Shown here one piece after another: positions 44,161 to 53,945 of a stretch of 64,000 bases of DNA. Where the stretch lies: contig OZ253444.1 in NCBI GenBank assembly GCA_965261065.1, positions 1,240,001-1,304,000 on the forward strand, given 5' to 3'. Numbering within the stretch: position 1 is the first letter of the stretch; each line of letters begins with the position of its first letter. The notes below the pieces were generated by a model. It was not told where the DNA came from and ran no database searches. It was given only the letters and a program-made list of their open reading frames with translations. This DNA is from JAKZVK01 sp965261065. Its GTDB lineage: Bacteria; Acidobacteriota; Terriglobia; Bryobacterales; UBA6623. The position numbers and the translations under genes were made by a program.

Positions 44161-45618
44161 ATGCTCTATCTAGGCCTGCTCATCACGTGCCTGATTGGTT
44201 GGGTTCTGCTCCCGCCAAAGATGGAACTCGGCCTCGCGGCCAAACTCAGCTTCGGCTTCGCCGCGGGACTTGCGGCCCTGTCGCTGCAGATGTTCGTCTA
44301 TGGCGTGGCCGGGCTCGCGTGGAGCCCGCCGGGGCTGCTGCTGCCATGGTTGGTGGTGGTGGCAGTTGCGGCGTACCGGCATCGAGCGGCCCTGTTGCGC
44401 CCGATCGTGCCGCTCCGGGTGCCGAAGGTCTCGGCACTGGACGTCACGCTGTTCTTGTTAGTCCTGATCCCGGTGTTGATATGGCTTCCCTACGAGCGGC
44501 TCATGCCGCTGACGGCTTGGGACGCCTGGGCGATCTGGCTGTTGAAGGCGAAAGCCTTCTACCTTGACGGCAACGTAGGTGATTTCCTCGCGCGGCATCG
44601 GGAGTTCGTCAACAGCCACCCGGGCTACCCCCTGCTGGTGCCGCTCTATGCGACGTTCCTGTACGTCCTGAACGGAGGCGTTGCGGACAACGCCGTCAAG
44701 ATCTTTTCGCCCTGCTCGTTCGTGGCCTTGTTGGGGGTATTCCACCATTTCGCGCGCCGATGGGCGGGCAACACGGCGGCTTTGGCATTCACCGCCATGG
44801 TGGCGGCCACGCCTATGGTGGGCTCGCTGGCGTTCGAATACGCGGGTTACGCCGGATCGACGCTCTCCCTCTACTTGGTTGCGGCCGCGGGGTTCCTTTA
44901 CGAGTGGTACCGCGATGGAGGGTTGCTAAACCTGGCTGGTGCATCGGTCGCCGCGACTGCGGCGGCCTGGACGAAAAACGAGGGACAGTTCTTCCTTCTA
45001 GGTGTGTTGTTGCTCGCGGTAGCCGGACTCTTGGTTCGCAGGCAACCCCTCCGTGCCTGGTTGCTTGTCGTGACGCCCCCCGTGGCGGTCCTGGTCCCGT
45101 GGTTTCTCGTGAAGCAGTCGTATGGAATCCAAGCTGCCGAATTCGTCCCAGGATGGAACTTCCGATTGGACCTCTTTCTGACGTCACTGCAGGCATTGCT
45201 GGCCAAAGCACTTGACACGAACCTGTTTACCCTCACCTTCGTTGTCCTCGCAGCCACCGTGATCGCCGCCAAGCCGTTGGGAGCGCCGTGGCGCTTCTGG
45301 CTGCTGCCCGCTTTGGTGGTTTGGCAACTATTGGGAGCGCTGTTGGCCTACTCTAGCGGCATCAACGATGTCGAGTGGTGGCTCGCCACCTCAGCCGACC
45401 GCATCTTGGCTCAGAACGCCGGTGGCTCTGCTGGCCCCGGTAGCTCTGGCCGCTCACTGGATGAGCCAGGAGGCTCCCGAGGAACCGGCCACACCCTCGC
45501 CGTCCGCCGGCAGGAAGACAAAGCGCCGGCGGAGGGGCCGTTCGTCTTAAGTCGGTTCGCCCCTGGCCCGACGCCCGGCGCATCCCTTCGGTTGACCGCT
45601 CTCGGCAGAGCACCCTAG
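44161..45618 (+). CDS. Polytopic GT39/GT83-like glycosyltransferase, possible 3' frameshift
   Basis: About 12 transmembrane helices. The first luminal loop has 'RLMPLTAWDAWAIWLLKAKA' (acidic residue after the first helices, as in GT-C enzymes), then 'HPGYPLLVPL' and 'AAWTKNEGQFFLLG'. GT-C proteins use polyprenyl-phosphate sugars at the membrane. After 'TSADRILAQ' (about 45416) the frame turns into a Gly/Ser/Arg tail. The next frame reads TPVALLAPVALAAHWMSQEA and ends at 45550 in KTKRRRRGRSS, a natural last helix and basic tail. One extra A in CAGAACG would explain this. Confidence 0.75.
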   Translation: MLYLGLLITCLIGWVLLPPKMELGLAAKLSFGFAAGLAALSLQMFVYGVAGLAWSPPGLLLPWLVVVAVAAYRHRAALLRPIVPLRVPKVSALDVTLFLLVLIPVLIWLPYERLMPLTAWDAWAIWLLKAKAFYLDGNVGDFLARHREFVNSHPGYPLLVPLYATFLYVLNGGVADNAVKIFSPCSFVALLGVFHHFARRWAGNTAALAFTAMVAATPMVGSLAFEYAGYAGSTLSLYLVAAAGFLYEWYRDGGLLNLAGASVAATAAAWTKNEGQFFLLGVLLLAVAGLLVRRQPLRAWLLVVTPPVAVLVPWFLVKQSYGIQAAEFVPGWNFRLDLFLTSLQALLAKALDTNLFTLTFVVLAATVIAAKPLGAPWRFWLLPALVVWQLLGALLAYSSGINDVEWWLATSADRILAQNAGGSAGPGSSGRSLDEPGGSRGTGHTLAVRRQEDKAPAEGPFVLSRFAPGPTPGASLRLTALGRAP

Positions 45619-45660
45619 AGTAAGAGCGGGCAAGCTACGATCTCCGGGTCTGTCAAGGCG

Positions 45661-46623
45661 ATGGTCCCGATCGCAAGCCCGAGGGCAACGAGTCCCTTGC
45701 ATACCGATTCCCATTCCACCGGCACGGGACGCAAACTCCAGATCTCGCTCTGGGTGACGGTGTTGTTCATCGTCATCGAGTTCGTGGCGGGTATCAAAGC
45801 GCAGAGTTTGGCGCTGCTATCCGACGCCGGCCACAACTTCACCGACGCTCTCGCCCTGGGGCTCGCGTGGTTCGCCTTCTACGTGCAGGGCAAACCACCG
45901 AGCGAAACCAAGACCTTCGGCTACCACCGCGCGGGCGTGTTGTCGGCGTTCGTGAACGCGATGACGCTGGTGGTGCTGGCGCTATTCATCTTCTACGAAA
46001 GCTATGACCGCTTCCTGAACCCGCGAGTGGTTTCGGAAGACATCATGATGGTCGTCGCCGCCGCCGGGTTGGTGGTCAACGTCGTCGTCATGTGGGCGTT
46101 GCACGCTGACAGCCGTCACGACATCAACATTCGGGGCGCGTTCATGCACATGCTGGGCGACGCGCTCTCATCGATCGGCATTGTGCTCGGGGCCGTGGCG
46201 ATCTCGATGACCGGCGCACAGTGGATCGACCCGCTGCTGTCGGTCCTGATCGGCGTACTGATCCTGTGGAGCGGGTGGGACATCATCCGCGAATCGATGC
46301 ACATTTTGCTGGAGGGCCTACCGAAAGGGATGAAGCGCGACGAGGTGTGCTGCGCTTTGCGGGCCGTGAACGGCGTGGTTGACGTTCACGACATGCACAT
46401 TTGGAGTCTGTCGTCGAACTCGCATGCGCTGAGCTGCCACGCGTTGATTGAAGACATTCCCCCCTCGGAGAGCAAGAAGATCTTAGGGGCCATGAACGGG
46501 ATTCTGGCGGAGCGCTTCCATATTCACCACACTACCATCCAGTTCGAGCACATCGAGTGCGAGCACGCCGAGAGCATCTGCTCGGAACATCCCACCGAGG
46601 TCACGACCACTCATCGGCATTGA
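45661..46623 (+). CDS. Cation diffusion facilitator (CzcD/ZitB-like metal exporter)
   Basis: 320 residues, six transmembrane helices. Metal-site motifs SDAGHNFTD in helix 2 (HxxxD) and HMLGD in helix 5 (HxxxD), then a cytoplasmic domain 'VVDVHDMHIWSLSSNSHALS' and a His-rich tail (HIHHTTIQFEHIECEHAE). Exports Zn2+ and related ions by proton antiport. Single gene. Confidence 0.95.
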   Translation: MVPIASPRATSPLHTDSHSTGTGRKLQISLWVTVLFIVIEFVAGIKAQSLALLSDAGHNFTDALALGLAWFAFYVQGKPPSETKTFGYHRAGVLSAFVNAMTLVVLALFIFYESYDRFLNPRVVSEDIMMVVAAAGLVVNVVVMWALHADSRHDINIRGAFMHMLGDALSSIGIVLGAVAISMTGAQWIDPLLSVLIGVLILWSGWDIIRESMHILLEGLPKGMKRDEVCCALRAVNGVVDVHDMHIWSLSSNSHALSCHALIEDIPPSESKKILGAMNGILAERFHIHHTTIQFEHIECEHAESICSEHPTEVTTTHRH

Positions 46624-46660
46624 GTGCTGCGCGGGGCCGAAAGCGCGGGCTCCTGAACGG

Positions 46661-47206
46661 TCAGAAAATCTCCGCCGGGTCGAGATCGAGGCCTTCGAGA
46701 ACGCGTGTTTCCACTCGTCCGCCGGCAGCGAAGGCGCCCAGGGAAACGTACGAACCCTGCTGCAGGCTGTAGACGTGGATGTGGTCGTCACGTGGATCAA
46801 CCAGCCAGTACTCACGCACGCCGTACTGCTCGTAGTGGCTGAACTTAACCACAGTGTCGTGAGTGCGGTTGCTCTCGGACATGATCTCGATGATCAGGTC
46901 GGGCGGGCCCTGGATCACCGGCGCCTTTAAGAGATCCAAGCGGCTGTCAGCGACGAAGCACAAGTCGGGCTCATAGTTCACATGGTCCGCGAGAATCACA
47001 TGAACGGCGCTTGAAAAGAACTTGCCAAGAGTGTGCTCTTTGACGAACGGATAGATCTTGGCCCCGAGAGCCGTGGCGATATCTTGGTGGCGATACGAAG
47101 GTGCGGGGGCCATGACCAAGTCTCCATCAACGATCTCGGTGCGACCGGCGTCCTCGGGCAGGTCTTTGATGTCATCCCAGGTGAGTTTCTTGGCGATGAC
47201 CGGCAT
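46661..47206 (-). CDS. Uma2-family (DUF820) PD-(D/E)XK-fold protein
   Basis: 181 residues from ATG 47206 (MPVIAKKLTWDDIKDLPEDA). Nuclease-fold motifs: 'NYEPDLCFVAD' and 'PDLIIEIMSESNRTHDTVVK' (D...E-x-[S]...K), 'YGVREYWLVDP'. Family widespread in multiple copies, role unproven. A longer start is possible but the N-terminus is typical here. Confidence 0.9.
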   Translation of the reverse strand: MPVIAKKLTWDDIKDLPEDAGRTEIVDGDLVMAPAPSYRHQDIATALGAKIYPFVKEHTLGKFFSSAVHVILADHVNYEPDLCFVADSRLDLLKAPVIQGPPDLIIEIMSESNRTHDTVVKFSHYEQYGVREYWLVDPRDDHIHVYSLQQGSYVSLGAFAAGGRVETRVLEGLDLDPAEIF

Positions 47207-47337
47207 GAGCGCTCTCGACCCGATTCTAACACCGGGGCGCGGTGAGCCATGTCGGATCAGCGCCGCGGGTGGTTGGGAGGAGGAGCCAGGCAACCCGTTT
47301 TTCTCTCGACAACTGCGGGCGGCGTACAATATACACC

Positions 47338-47598
47338 GTGAGGCGGACTCAACTATTCATTGAGGACCAGACGCTGCGAAAGCTCAAACGCCTGAGCGCG
47401 GCTCGCAAGACGACGGTGTCGGCCCTGGTTCGCGAGGCAATCGACAAGACCTACTTCCAAAGGGAGCTGCCCGCGAACTGGCGTCAGGTGTTCGACGAGG
47501 CGTGTGGGGCCTGGAAGAACCGTCGTGATCTACCCGACACAGCCACGTACATCCGCAAGCTTCGCAAAGACTCGCGGCTCAAACGCGTTTGGAATTGA
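47338..47598 (+). CDS. Ribbon-helix-helix antitoxin-like protein (orphan)
   Basis: 86 residues, GTG start: MRRTQLFIEDQTLRKLKRLS, then 'TVSALVREAIDKTYFQ'. CopG/VapB-type N-terminal ribbon-helix-helix, C-terminal toxin-binding-like tail. No PIN toxin follows; the next gene is unrelated. Confidence 0.75.
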   Translation: MRRTQLFIEDQTLRKLKRLSAARKTTVSALVREAIDKTYFQRELPANWRQVFDEACGAWKNRRDLPDTATYIRKLRKDSRLKRVWN

Positions 47599-47620
47599 GA
47601 ATGAGTCCCTTGAGGGCACG

Positions 47621-48859
47621 ATGAACAGAAGAATCTTTCTAAAGACAGCTGCTGCGGGGATGATGACCGCGGCAGGGACGTGGGCCGGCATGGGCTTCAG
47701 CGCGCCGCCGGCGGGCCGCAAGAAGATTGCGGCACTATCCACCACCTATCACGTACGCTCTCATAGCGACAATTTCATCACGCGCTTTCTGGAAGGCTAC
47801 TGGATCAACGACAAACATCACGAGCCGCCTTGTGACGTGGCATCATTGTTCGTCGAGCAGGAGCATGACGGCGACATCAGCACCCGGCTGGCAAAAACTT
47901 GGGGCGTCGAGAAAGTGCCCACGATCCAAGACGCGCTCACCCTCGGCGGCAAAGATCTCGCAGTGGACGGCGTTCTGCTCATCGGCGAGCACGGCGACTA
48001 CCCGACCAACGTCAGGAACCAAAAGCTCTACCCGCGCTACCGCTTCATGGATGAGATCGTGAGCGTCTTCCGGCGCTCGGGACGCGCGGTGCCGGTCTTC
48101 AACGACAAGCATCTCTCCTACGACTGGACCATGGCGAAACAGATGTACGACTGGTCGAAGGAGCTGGACTTCCCGATGATGGCCGGCTCGTCGGTCTCGG
48201 TCACGTTCCGGCGGCCCGAGCTCGACTTCCCGCTCGAAACAGAGCTGGAGGGCGCCCTGGCCGTGGGCGGCGGCTGGGTGGCCGACGGCGGGCTGTTCCA
48301 CATCCTCGAAACACTGCAGTGCTTCGCCGAGCGGCGAAAGGGCGGCGAGAGTGGCGTCAAGGCCGTGCAGCTACTGGCCGACGACGCGGTTTGGAAAGCC
48401 GCGGACGAGGGACTCTGGAGCCGCAGCCTGCTAGACGCCGCGCTCTCTCGCGGGCAGAAGGTCACGCCGGGTCCGGTCGAGGAGAAAGCCGCACGGCCGG
48501 TCGCTTGTCTCATCGAATACAACGACGGCTTTCGCGGCACAGCGCTGGGCCTGGGCGGCAAGGCGGGGGAGTATCTCGCCGCGGTGAAAATCAAAGGCGA
48601 ATCTGAGCCGAAGTCGACCCTGTGCTACATCCCGATTGAGAACTCGAACAACTTCAGTCCGCTGGTTGATTCGATCGGCCGGATGTTCAACCACGGTACG
48701 CTCGATTACGCGGTCGAGCGAACGTTGCTGACCAGCGGCGCTCTCTCGTTTCTGATGGAGTCGTGGCATCGCGGGCAGATGCGCATCGACACGCCGATGC
48801 TCGACGTCCGCTACCGGGGGCCGGAGAAATCCTACTACGCGCACGGGATCGGGTCGTGA
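47621..48859 (+). CDS. Tat-exported conserved protein of unknown function
   Basis: 412 residues. Tat signal MNRRIFLKTAAAGMMTAAGT, mature part 'KKIAALSTTYHVRSHSDNFI', 'RFLEGYWINDKHHEPPCDVA', 'DGVLLIGEHGDYPTNVRNQK', 'PVFNDKHLSYDWTMAKQM', 'LQCFAERRKGGESGVKAVQL'. I recall close relatives, always unnamed, in Planctomycetes and Acidobacteria. Starts 22 bases after the RHH gene and is 1 base from the SMP-30 gene, so they form an operon, possibly for periplasmic sugar or lactone metabolism. Confidence 0.8.
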   Translation: MNRRIFLKTAAAGMMTAAGTWAGMGFSAPPAGRKKIAALSTTYHVRSHSDNFITRFLEGYWINDKHHEPPCDVASLFVEQEHDGDISTRLAKTWGVEKVPTIQDALTLGGKDLAVDGVLLIGEHGDYPTNVRNQKLYPRYRFMDEIVSVFRRSGRAVPVFNDKHLSYDWTMAKQMYDWSKELDFPMMAGSSVSVTFRRPELDFPLETELEGALAVGGGWVADGGLFHILETLQCFAERRKGGESGVKAVQLLADDAVWKAADEGLWSRSLLDAALSRGQKVTPGPVEEKAARPVACLIEYNDGFRGTALGLGGKAGEYLAAVKIKGESEPKSTLCYIPIENSNNFSPLVDSIGRMFNHGTLDYAVERTLLTSGALSFLMESWHRGQMRIDTPMLDVRYRGPEKSYYAHGIGS

Positions 48860-48860
48860 G

Positions 48861-49784
48861 ATGAGAGCGCCGGGAATCTACGCCAACGATACGGACCTGT
48901 TCGATCTTGTCGATCGCCGCGCCCGGATTGTCAAGATCGCGGGAGGGTTCGGCTTCACCGAAGGCCCGGTCTACAGCCGGATCGGTTTTCTGCTGTTCAG
49001 CGACTTGCGAAGCGAGAAGATCCACAAGTGGACGGTCCCGGGCTGGGAGAACGAACCCGAGGGCGGTACGCTCACGGTCTTCCGCGAAAAGTCCAATCGC
49101 GCCAACGGACTGACGTTTGATCATCAGGGACGGCTGCTAGCGTGCGAGACCGGCTCGGGCCGCGTCACCCGCACCGAGAAAAACGGATCGATCACGGTTC
49201 TTGCCGATCGCTACGGCGACAAGCGCCTGAGTTCGCCCAACGACCTGGTCTACAACATCGACGGCTCGATCTACTTCAGCGACATGCCGCGCCGTAACGT
49301 CCCCGACGCCAACGAACGCACCAACGTCCCGGCCGTCTATCGCATCACACGTACCCAAATCCCCGGCACGCAGCTCCCGGGGGCGGGCAAGCTCGAAAAG
49401 GTCTCCGAGGAATGCGAGCGCGCCAATGGTGTTGCGCTGGGTCCGAAGCAGAACCTGCTCTACATCGCCGACGCGGGCCGCAAGAACCTCCGCGTGCAGC
49501 CGATCAACGATGACGGGACGCTGGCGAAGGGGCGCGTCTTCGCGGAGTTCGAGTCCGATGAGCCCGGCGGGACGGACGGCCTCAAGACCGATGAGCTGGG
49601 CAACGTGTACTCGACCGGTCCGGGTGGCTTGTGGGTCTTCAGCCCGGCCGGCAAGCACTTGGGCACGATCGTTACGCCCGAGCGGCCGTCGAACTGCTGC
49701 TGGGGCCACGGCGGCCTCTATCTCACCGCGCGCACCTCGGTTTACCACGTCAGGACGAGAGTCCCCGGGACGAGGACCTTCTAG
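48861..49784 (+). CDS. SMP-30/gluconolactonase-like beta-propeller
   Basis: 307 residues. 'GGFGFTEGPVYSRIGFLLFS' (metal Glu in TEGP), 'RANGLTFDHQGRLLACET', 'SSPNDLVYNIDGSIYFSD' (Asn and Asp ligands), 'ERANGVALGPKQNLLYIADA', 'DGLKTDELGNVYSTGPGGLW'. Lactone hydrolase fold. Stop/start spacing with the preceding Tat protein is one base. Confidence 0.9.
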   Translation: MRAPGIYANDTDLFDLVDRRARIVKIAGGFGFTEGPVYSRIGFLLFSDLRSEKIHKWTVPGWENEPEGGTLTVFREKSNRANGLTFDHQGRLLACETGSGRVTRTEKNGSITVLADRYGDKRLSSPNDLVYNIDGSIYFSDMPRRNVPDANERTNVPAVYRITRTQIPGTQLPGAGKLEKVSEECERANGVALGPKQNLLYIADAGRKNLRVQPINDDGTLAKGRVFAEFESDEPGGTDGLKTDELGNVYSTGPGGLWVFSPAGKHLGTIVTPERPSNCCWGHGGLYLTARTSVYHVRTRVPGTRTF

Positions 49785-49871
49785 CCCTCTAGCCATCTAG
49801 CATCTTGATCTGCAACGGGCGGGACGCGTTCGCTAAGATGAAAAAGCTTGGCCGGTTTTCCCCTCTGCCCC

Positions 49872-51173
49872 ATGGCATCCCCGGCTTCCAACCTTTCCAC
49901 ACTGACCGAGTTGCGCCACGAGGCGTGCCTCTCGCGTGAAGACGCGGCTGCGCTTTTCGCTCGAATTCGCCGAGCGTCGGAGGCAATTTGTTCTCCGCTC
50001 GAGACGGAGGACTACGTCGTCCAAACGATGGACGATGTGAGCCCGCCCAAATGGAACTTGGCTCACACAAGCTGGTTCTTTGAGACGTTTCTGCTGCGCG
50101 AGTTCTTGCCCGCCTACCACGAGTTCCATCCGCAGTACGGGTATTTATTCAACTCCTACTACGAAGCGGTAGGGCAGCGGCACCCGCGTCCGCGACGAGG
50201 TTTGCTATCACGCCCAACGGTGGGGGAAGTCTACGAGTACCGCGCACACGTAGACCGTGAGATGAAGGATCTGGTGCTCTCGGCGGATGAGGGTGACTGG
50301 GAGAAGATTGCGCCGCTGCTGGAGTTGGGGCTGCATCACGAAGAACAGCACCAAGAGCTGTTGCTGACCGATCTCAAACACATCCTGGCGACGAATCCGC
50401 TGCGGCCGGCGTACCAAAGCCGCGACCAAGAGGCCCCGAAAAGCGCGCGCCCCATGAACTGGGTTCCCTGCTCGGGTGGGCTGGTCGAGATCGGTTTCGA
50501 GGGCACGGGATTCAGCTACGACAACGAGGGCCCGCGGCACAGTGTCTACCTGGAGCCCTACCGGCTCGGCTCGCGGCTGGTGACCAACGGCGAGTACTTG
50601 GAGTTCATGGAGTCACGCGGCTATGAGCAGCCACAGTATTGGCTCTCGGAAGGCTGGGCCACGGTGCAGGAGCAAGGCTGGCGAGCCCCCCTCTACTGGG
50701 AGGAGGTGGACGGGCGGTGGTGGATGATGACGCTCTCCGGCTTCCGCGAAGTTAGCGAGGCAGAGCCGGTCTGCCACGTGAGCTACTTCGAGGCCGATGC
50801 CTACGCCCGCTGGCGCGAGAAGCGATTGCCAACCGAGGCCGAGTGGGAAGCGGCGGCGTTCGCCGAGCCGATCGAAGGCAATCTGTCTGAGACAGGCGCT
50901 CTTCATCCACTGGCCGCATCCAACGGCGGGACTCTGGGTCAACTGTACGGTGACGCGTGGGAATGGACGCAAAGCCCCTATGTAGCCTACCCGGGCTTTC
51001 GGACCGCGCCTGGGGCCGTCGGCGAGTATAACGGCAAGTTCATGTGCAACCAGTACGTGTTGCGCGGCGGGTCATGCGCCACGTCGCGACGGCACATTCG
51101 GTCCACTTATCGCAATTTCTTTCCACCCCCGGCCCGTTGGCAGTTCACGGGCATCCGCTTGGCATCCGACTGA
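49872..51173 (+). CDS. egtB: Ergothioneine biosynthesis sulfoxide synthase EgtB
   Basis: 433 residues from ATG 49872. N-terminal DinB domain with iron ligands 'NLAHTSWFFETFLL' and 'GLHHEEQHQELLLTDLKH' (HxxxHxE type), C-terminal FGE-sulfatase domain 'VTNGEYLEFM', 'CHVSYFEADAYARW', 'RLPTEAEWEAAAF', 'GDAWEWTQSPY', 'RGGSCATSRRHIRSTYRNFF'. Couples hercynine with a thiol (gamma-Glu-Cys or Cys) and O2. Followed after 22 bases by egtD. Confidence 0.95.
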   Translation: MASPASNLSTLTELRHEACLSREDAAALFARIRRASEAICSPLETEDYVVQTMDDVSPPKWNLAHTSWFFETFLLREFLPAYHEFHPQYGYLFNSYYEAVGQRHPRPRRGLLSRPTVGEVYEYRAHVDREMKDLVLSADEGDWEKIAPLLELGLHHEEQHQELLLTDLKHILATNPLRPAYQSRDQEAPKSARPMNWVPCSGGLVEIGFEGTGFSYDNEGPRHSVYLEPYRLGSRLVTNGEYLEFMESRGYEQPQYWLSEGWATVQEQGWRAPLYWEEVDGRWWMMTLSGFREVSEAEPVCHVSYFEADAYARWREKRLPTEAEWEAAAFAEPIEGNLSETGALHPLAASNGGTLGQLYGDAWEWTQSPYVAYPGFRTAPGAVGEYNGKFMCNQYVLRGGSCATSRRHIRSTYRNFFPPPARWQFTGIRLASD

Positions 51174-51195
51174 CAGCTTACAAACACCCCACAAG

Positions 51196-52170
51196 ATGGA
51201 AATCACGGCCGGCGTCGAGTTCCACGATTTCCATCCCGAGTTAGGCGACTTCCGCCAGGAAGTGTGCGCGGGCCTGAGCCGGGAGCCCAAGCAGATCCCT
51301 CCGAAGTTCTTCTATGACAAACACGGCTCGGAGTTGTTTGAACAGATCTGCGAGCTGGAAGAGTACTACCCGACGCGAACGGAGACCGAGATTCTCACGC
51401 GACGGGCGCCCGACATCGCCGCTCGGCTGGGTCCCCGCAGCCGGCTGATCGAGTACGGAAGCGGCAATAGCCGGAAGGTGCGCATCCTGCTCGATGCGAT
51501 GCAGGGGCGCTTGTCGTATGTGGCGATAGACATTTCCAAGCAGCACCTGATGGATTCCGCTTCCGAGTTGGCCGCGGCTTATCCGGAGTTGGAGGTGATC
51601 GCCGTCTGCGCTGACTATTCGAAACCGTTCCCGCTCCCCAAGCCCCGCAGGTACGCGGTGCACCAAAGCGCAGTGTTCTTTCCCGGATCGACGATCGGCA
51701 ACTTCAGTCCCGAGCAGGCGTTGGAGTTCCTGCGAAACACAGCGGCGCTCGTCGGCGCGGGTGGATCGCTGCTCATTGGTGTCGATCTAAAGAAGGACCC
51801 AGCGCGGCTCGACGCTGCCTACAACGACGCGCGGGGTGTCACGGCTGAGTTCAACTTGAATCTGCTGACCCGAATGAATCGTGAGCTGGACGCGGATTTT
51901 GATGTCTCAGCGTTCCGACATCAGGCCTTCTACGATGCCGGCCGCGGCCGTGTCGAGATGCACCTCGTGAGCCTCAAAGACCAGACGGTCGGCTTGAACG
52001 GTTCCAGCATCCGTTTCCGCGAGGGAGAGACGATTCATACCGAAAACTCGTACAAGTTCAGCATTGAAGAGTTTCACGGCCTGGCGGCGCGGGCGAGTTT
52101 CGAGTCCATGGAGGTTTGGACAGACCCGGACCGGCTGTTCAGCTTGCACTACTTGACGGTGGCGGATTAA
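51196..52170 (+). CDS. egtD: L-histidine N-alpha-methyltransferase EgtD
   Basis: 324 residues. 'PKFFYDKHGSELFEQICELE', 'EYYPTRTETEIL', SAM site 'LIEYGSGNSRKVRILLDA', 'SVFFPGSTIGNFSPEQA'-type motif (here AVFFPGSTIGNFSPEQA), 'HTENSYKFSIEEF'. Trimethylates histidine to hercynine, the EgtB substrate. No egtA, egtC or egtE nearby, so a minimal two-gene pathway as in many bacteria, with the C-S lyase elsewhere. Confidence 0.95.
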   Translation: MEITAGVEFHDFHPELGDFRQEVCAGLSREPKQIPPKFFYDKHGSELFEQICELEEYYPTRTETEILTRRAPDIAARLGPRSRLIEYGSGNSRKVRILLDAMQGRLSYVAIDISKQHLMDSASELAAAYPELEVIAVCADYSKPFPLPKPRRYAVHQSAVFFPGSTIGNFSPEQALEFLRNTAALVGAGGSLLIGVDLKKDPARLDAAYNDARGVTAEFNLNLLTRMNRELDADFDVSAFRHQAFYDAGRGRVEMHLVSLKDQTVGLNGSSIRFREGETIHTENSYKFSIEEFHGLAARASFESMEVWTDPDRLFSLHYLTVAD

Positions 52171-52331
52171 CCGAGCCGTGACCGTCAGGGAGCGGTTCCG
52201 GCACTGCCCCTCACGCCCCTCGAAAACCTCTGGGGCGTACTTGTATGACCACCGCATGCCGTGCCGCCTTCCGCAGGTCAACGCAGCGTGGCGCACGCCC
52301 GCGGCGAGCCGAGCGGTGTTCAGCTTCACCT

Positions 52332-52436
52332 TCAAAGCCGGTTTCGCAGCTTCGGAAACTCACGCACGATCATCACCGCCACGTACAAGCCTGCCGCGAC
52401 ACAAATCGCGCACGAGACCACGATCAGGACGCCCAC
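52332..52436 (-). CDS. 34-residue transmembrane peptide coupled to the symporter
   Basis: GTG start overlapping the symporter stop (TAGTG), GGGAGG upstream. MGVLIVVSCAICVAAGLYVA then VMIVREFPKLRNRL: one transmembrane helix and a basic tail. May be a small accessory subunit of the symporter. Not in standard gene calls because of size. Confidence 0.55.
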   Translation of the reverse strand: MGVLIVVSCAICVAAGLYVAVMIVREFPKLRNRL

Positions 52437-53811
52437 TAGCGAGCCTCCCTTCGCCGGCTACGATGGACCACCGCCCAGAATGCCACTTGGTTCGCCACGA
52501 GGCCCGCGACTAACGACGGCACGCCGTAGGGAATAGCCAGGCCCCACTCCCAGATGGCCGCCGCGATCGCTCCGGCCGCCATCGCAGCGATCCCGCTCGC
52601 TTTTGGGGCCTCGGGCCACAACAACCCAATTACCAAAGGGGCGACCACCGTCGGCGCCCACATCGTATAGACGATCAACAACGCCTGCACCAGCCCCGGT
52701 ACCAGCAGGGCAAACGTCACGGCGATGGCTCCGATCACTCCCACGGCGTACTGGCTGTACTTGAGCAGCGTCTCGTCGGTCGCGTCGGGGCGCGCCATCT
52801 GGTAGAGGTCGATCGAGAAGGCCACCGAGGCGCTGTGCAGGCAGCTATCCTGCGAGCTCATGATGATGCCGAAAATGCCGGCCAGCACCAGCCCCAAGAA
52901 GCCGACGGGCAGATACATCTCCATCGTCTTCAGGAACACCGTGTCGCCGCTCGCGCCCGGCATCGACGCCGCCCCGATCACACCGATCGTGACGACGACG
53001 AACATCCACGGGAACCCAAACAGCCCGGCGGTCGTGAAGCCGCTTCCCGCCTGCTGGGGGTCTTTGGCAGCCAGCGCGCGCACGCAATAAGGAGGCAGCA
53101 GAATCTCACCGAAGAAGAAGGCAACCATCAGCCCGATCAGCTCGCCGGGCGTGTAGCCGCCGTGCCAGGTGAGGTGAAACTCGGGAATGGCGGCGGCCAG
53201 AGCGCCGAAGTCGAACAGGTAGCCGGAAAAGAAAATCACGCAGGGAATCGTCACCGCCAGCACCGCGAACTGGATAGCGTCGGTCAGCATGACGGTCTCC
53301 ACGCCGCCCCAGGCCGCGTAGAAGATGACCGGGAGCGTCCCTACAATGATCACCGTCTCAGCCGGGATCCCCCAGTGAACGTAGCGACGACCTCGCCAAA
53401 GGCCCGCGCGATCAGCCCCACTACGAAGGCGTTGAACAGGAACGACAGCCCGCCGGTGGCCCATCGCGCCGCCGGGCCATAGATCTCGCCCATCACGTGG
53501 CCGACGCTGTGGCAGCCGGAGAACTCTCGCAGCTTCGGGGCGATCCATTTGCCGACCAAGACCGTTTGCAGCGGCACCATCACCGAAATCAGATACCAGA
53601 CGTACCCGTGCTCGGCGGCATTGCCGGCGATGCCCAGCGTATACGCGGGACCGATATAGGTGGCGCTCAGCGTGGCGAATACCATCGCGCGCGGCATGTC
53701 GCGGGAAGCGACGGTGAAATCCTCGAGCAGGCTCGTGCGCCGGGCCTTGACCGTGATCAAGACCAAAACACCGACGTACGCGGCCACGACCGTCCAATCG
53801 ATCCAGTGCAT
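52436..53811 (-). pseudogene. Sodium:solute symporter (SSS family), frameshifted
   Basis: N-terminal frame from ATG 53811: MHWIDWTVVAAYVGVLVLIT, 'LLEDFTVASRDMPRAMVFAT', 'GYVWYLISVMVPLQTVLVGK', 'ARAFGEVVATFTGG'; it stops at 53350. The other frame continues from about 53372: 'IPAETVIIVGTLPVIFYAAW', 'ILLPPYCVRALAAKDP', 'GIFGIIMSSQDSCLHSASVA' to 52436. A one-base loss in GGGGG (near 53368) explains it. Joined length is about 458 residues, normal for SSS transporters. Could be a sequence error. Confidence 0.88.
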
Positions 53812-53945
53812 TGCGGGGAGCCGTCAAAGTAGCCTTTCGACGGTGGTAAGTCAAGCAAGTGCAAGCAACCGAGCACTCAAATGAGCACGGCGGCTGAGTC
53901 TCGACAGCATGTGCTTCAATACGGGGGAACCGTCAACCTGTCGCC

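Noticed and set aside
52178..52536. Small plus-strand open frames after egtD
   Set aside because: Arg/Ser/Pro-rich, overlapping one another, and antisense to the symporter end and its small coupled gene.
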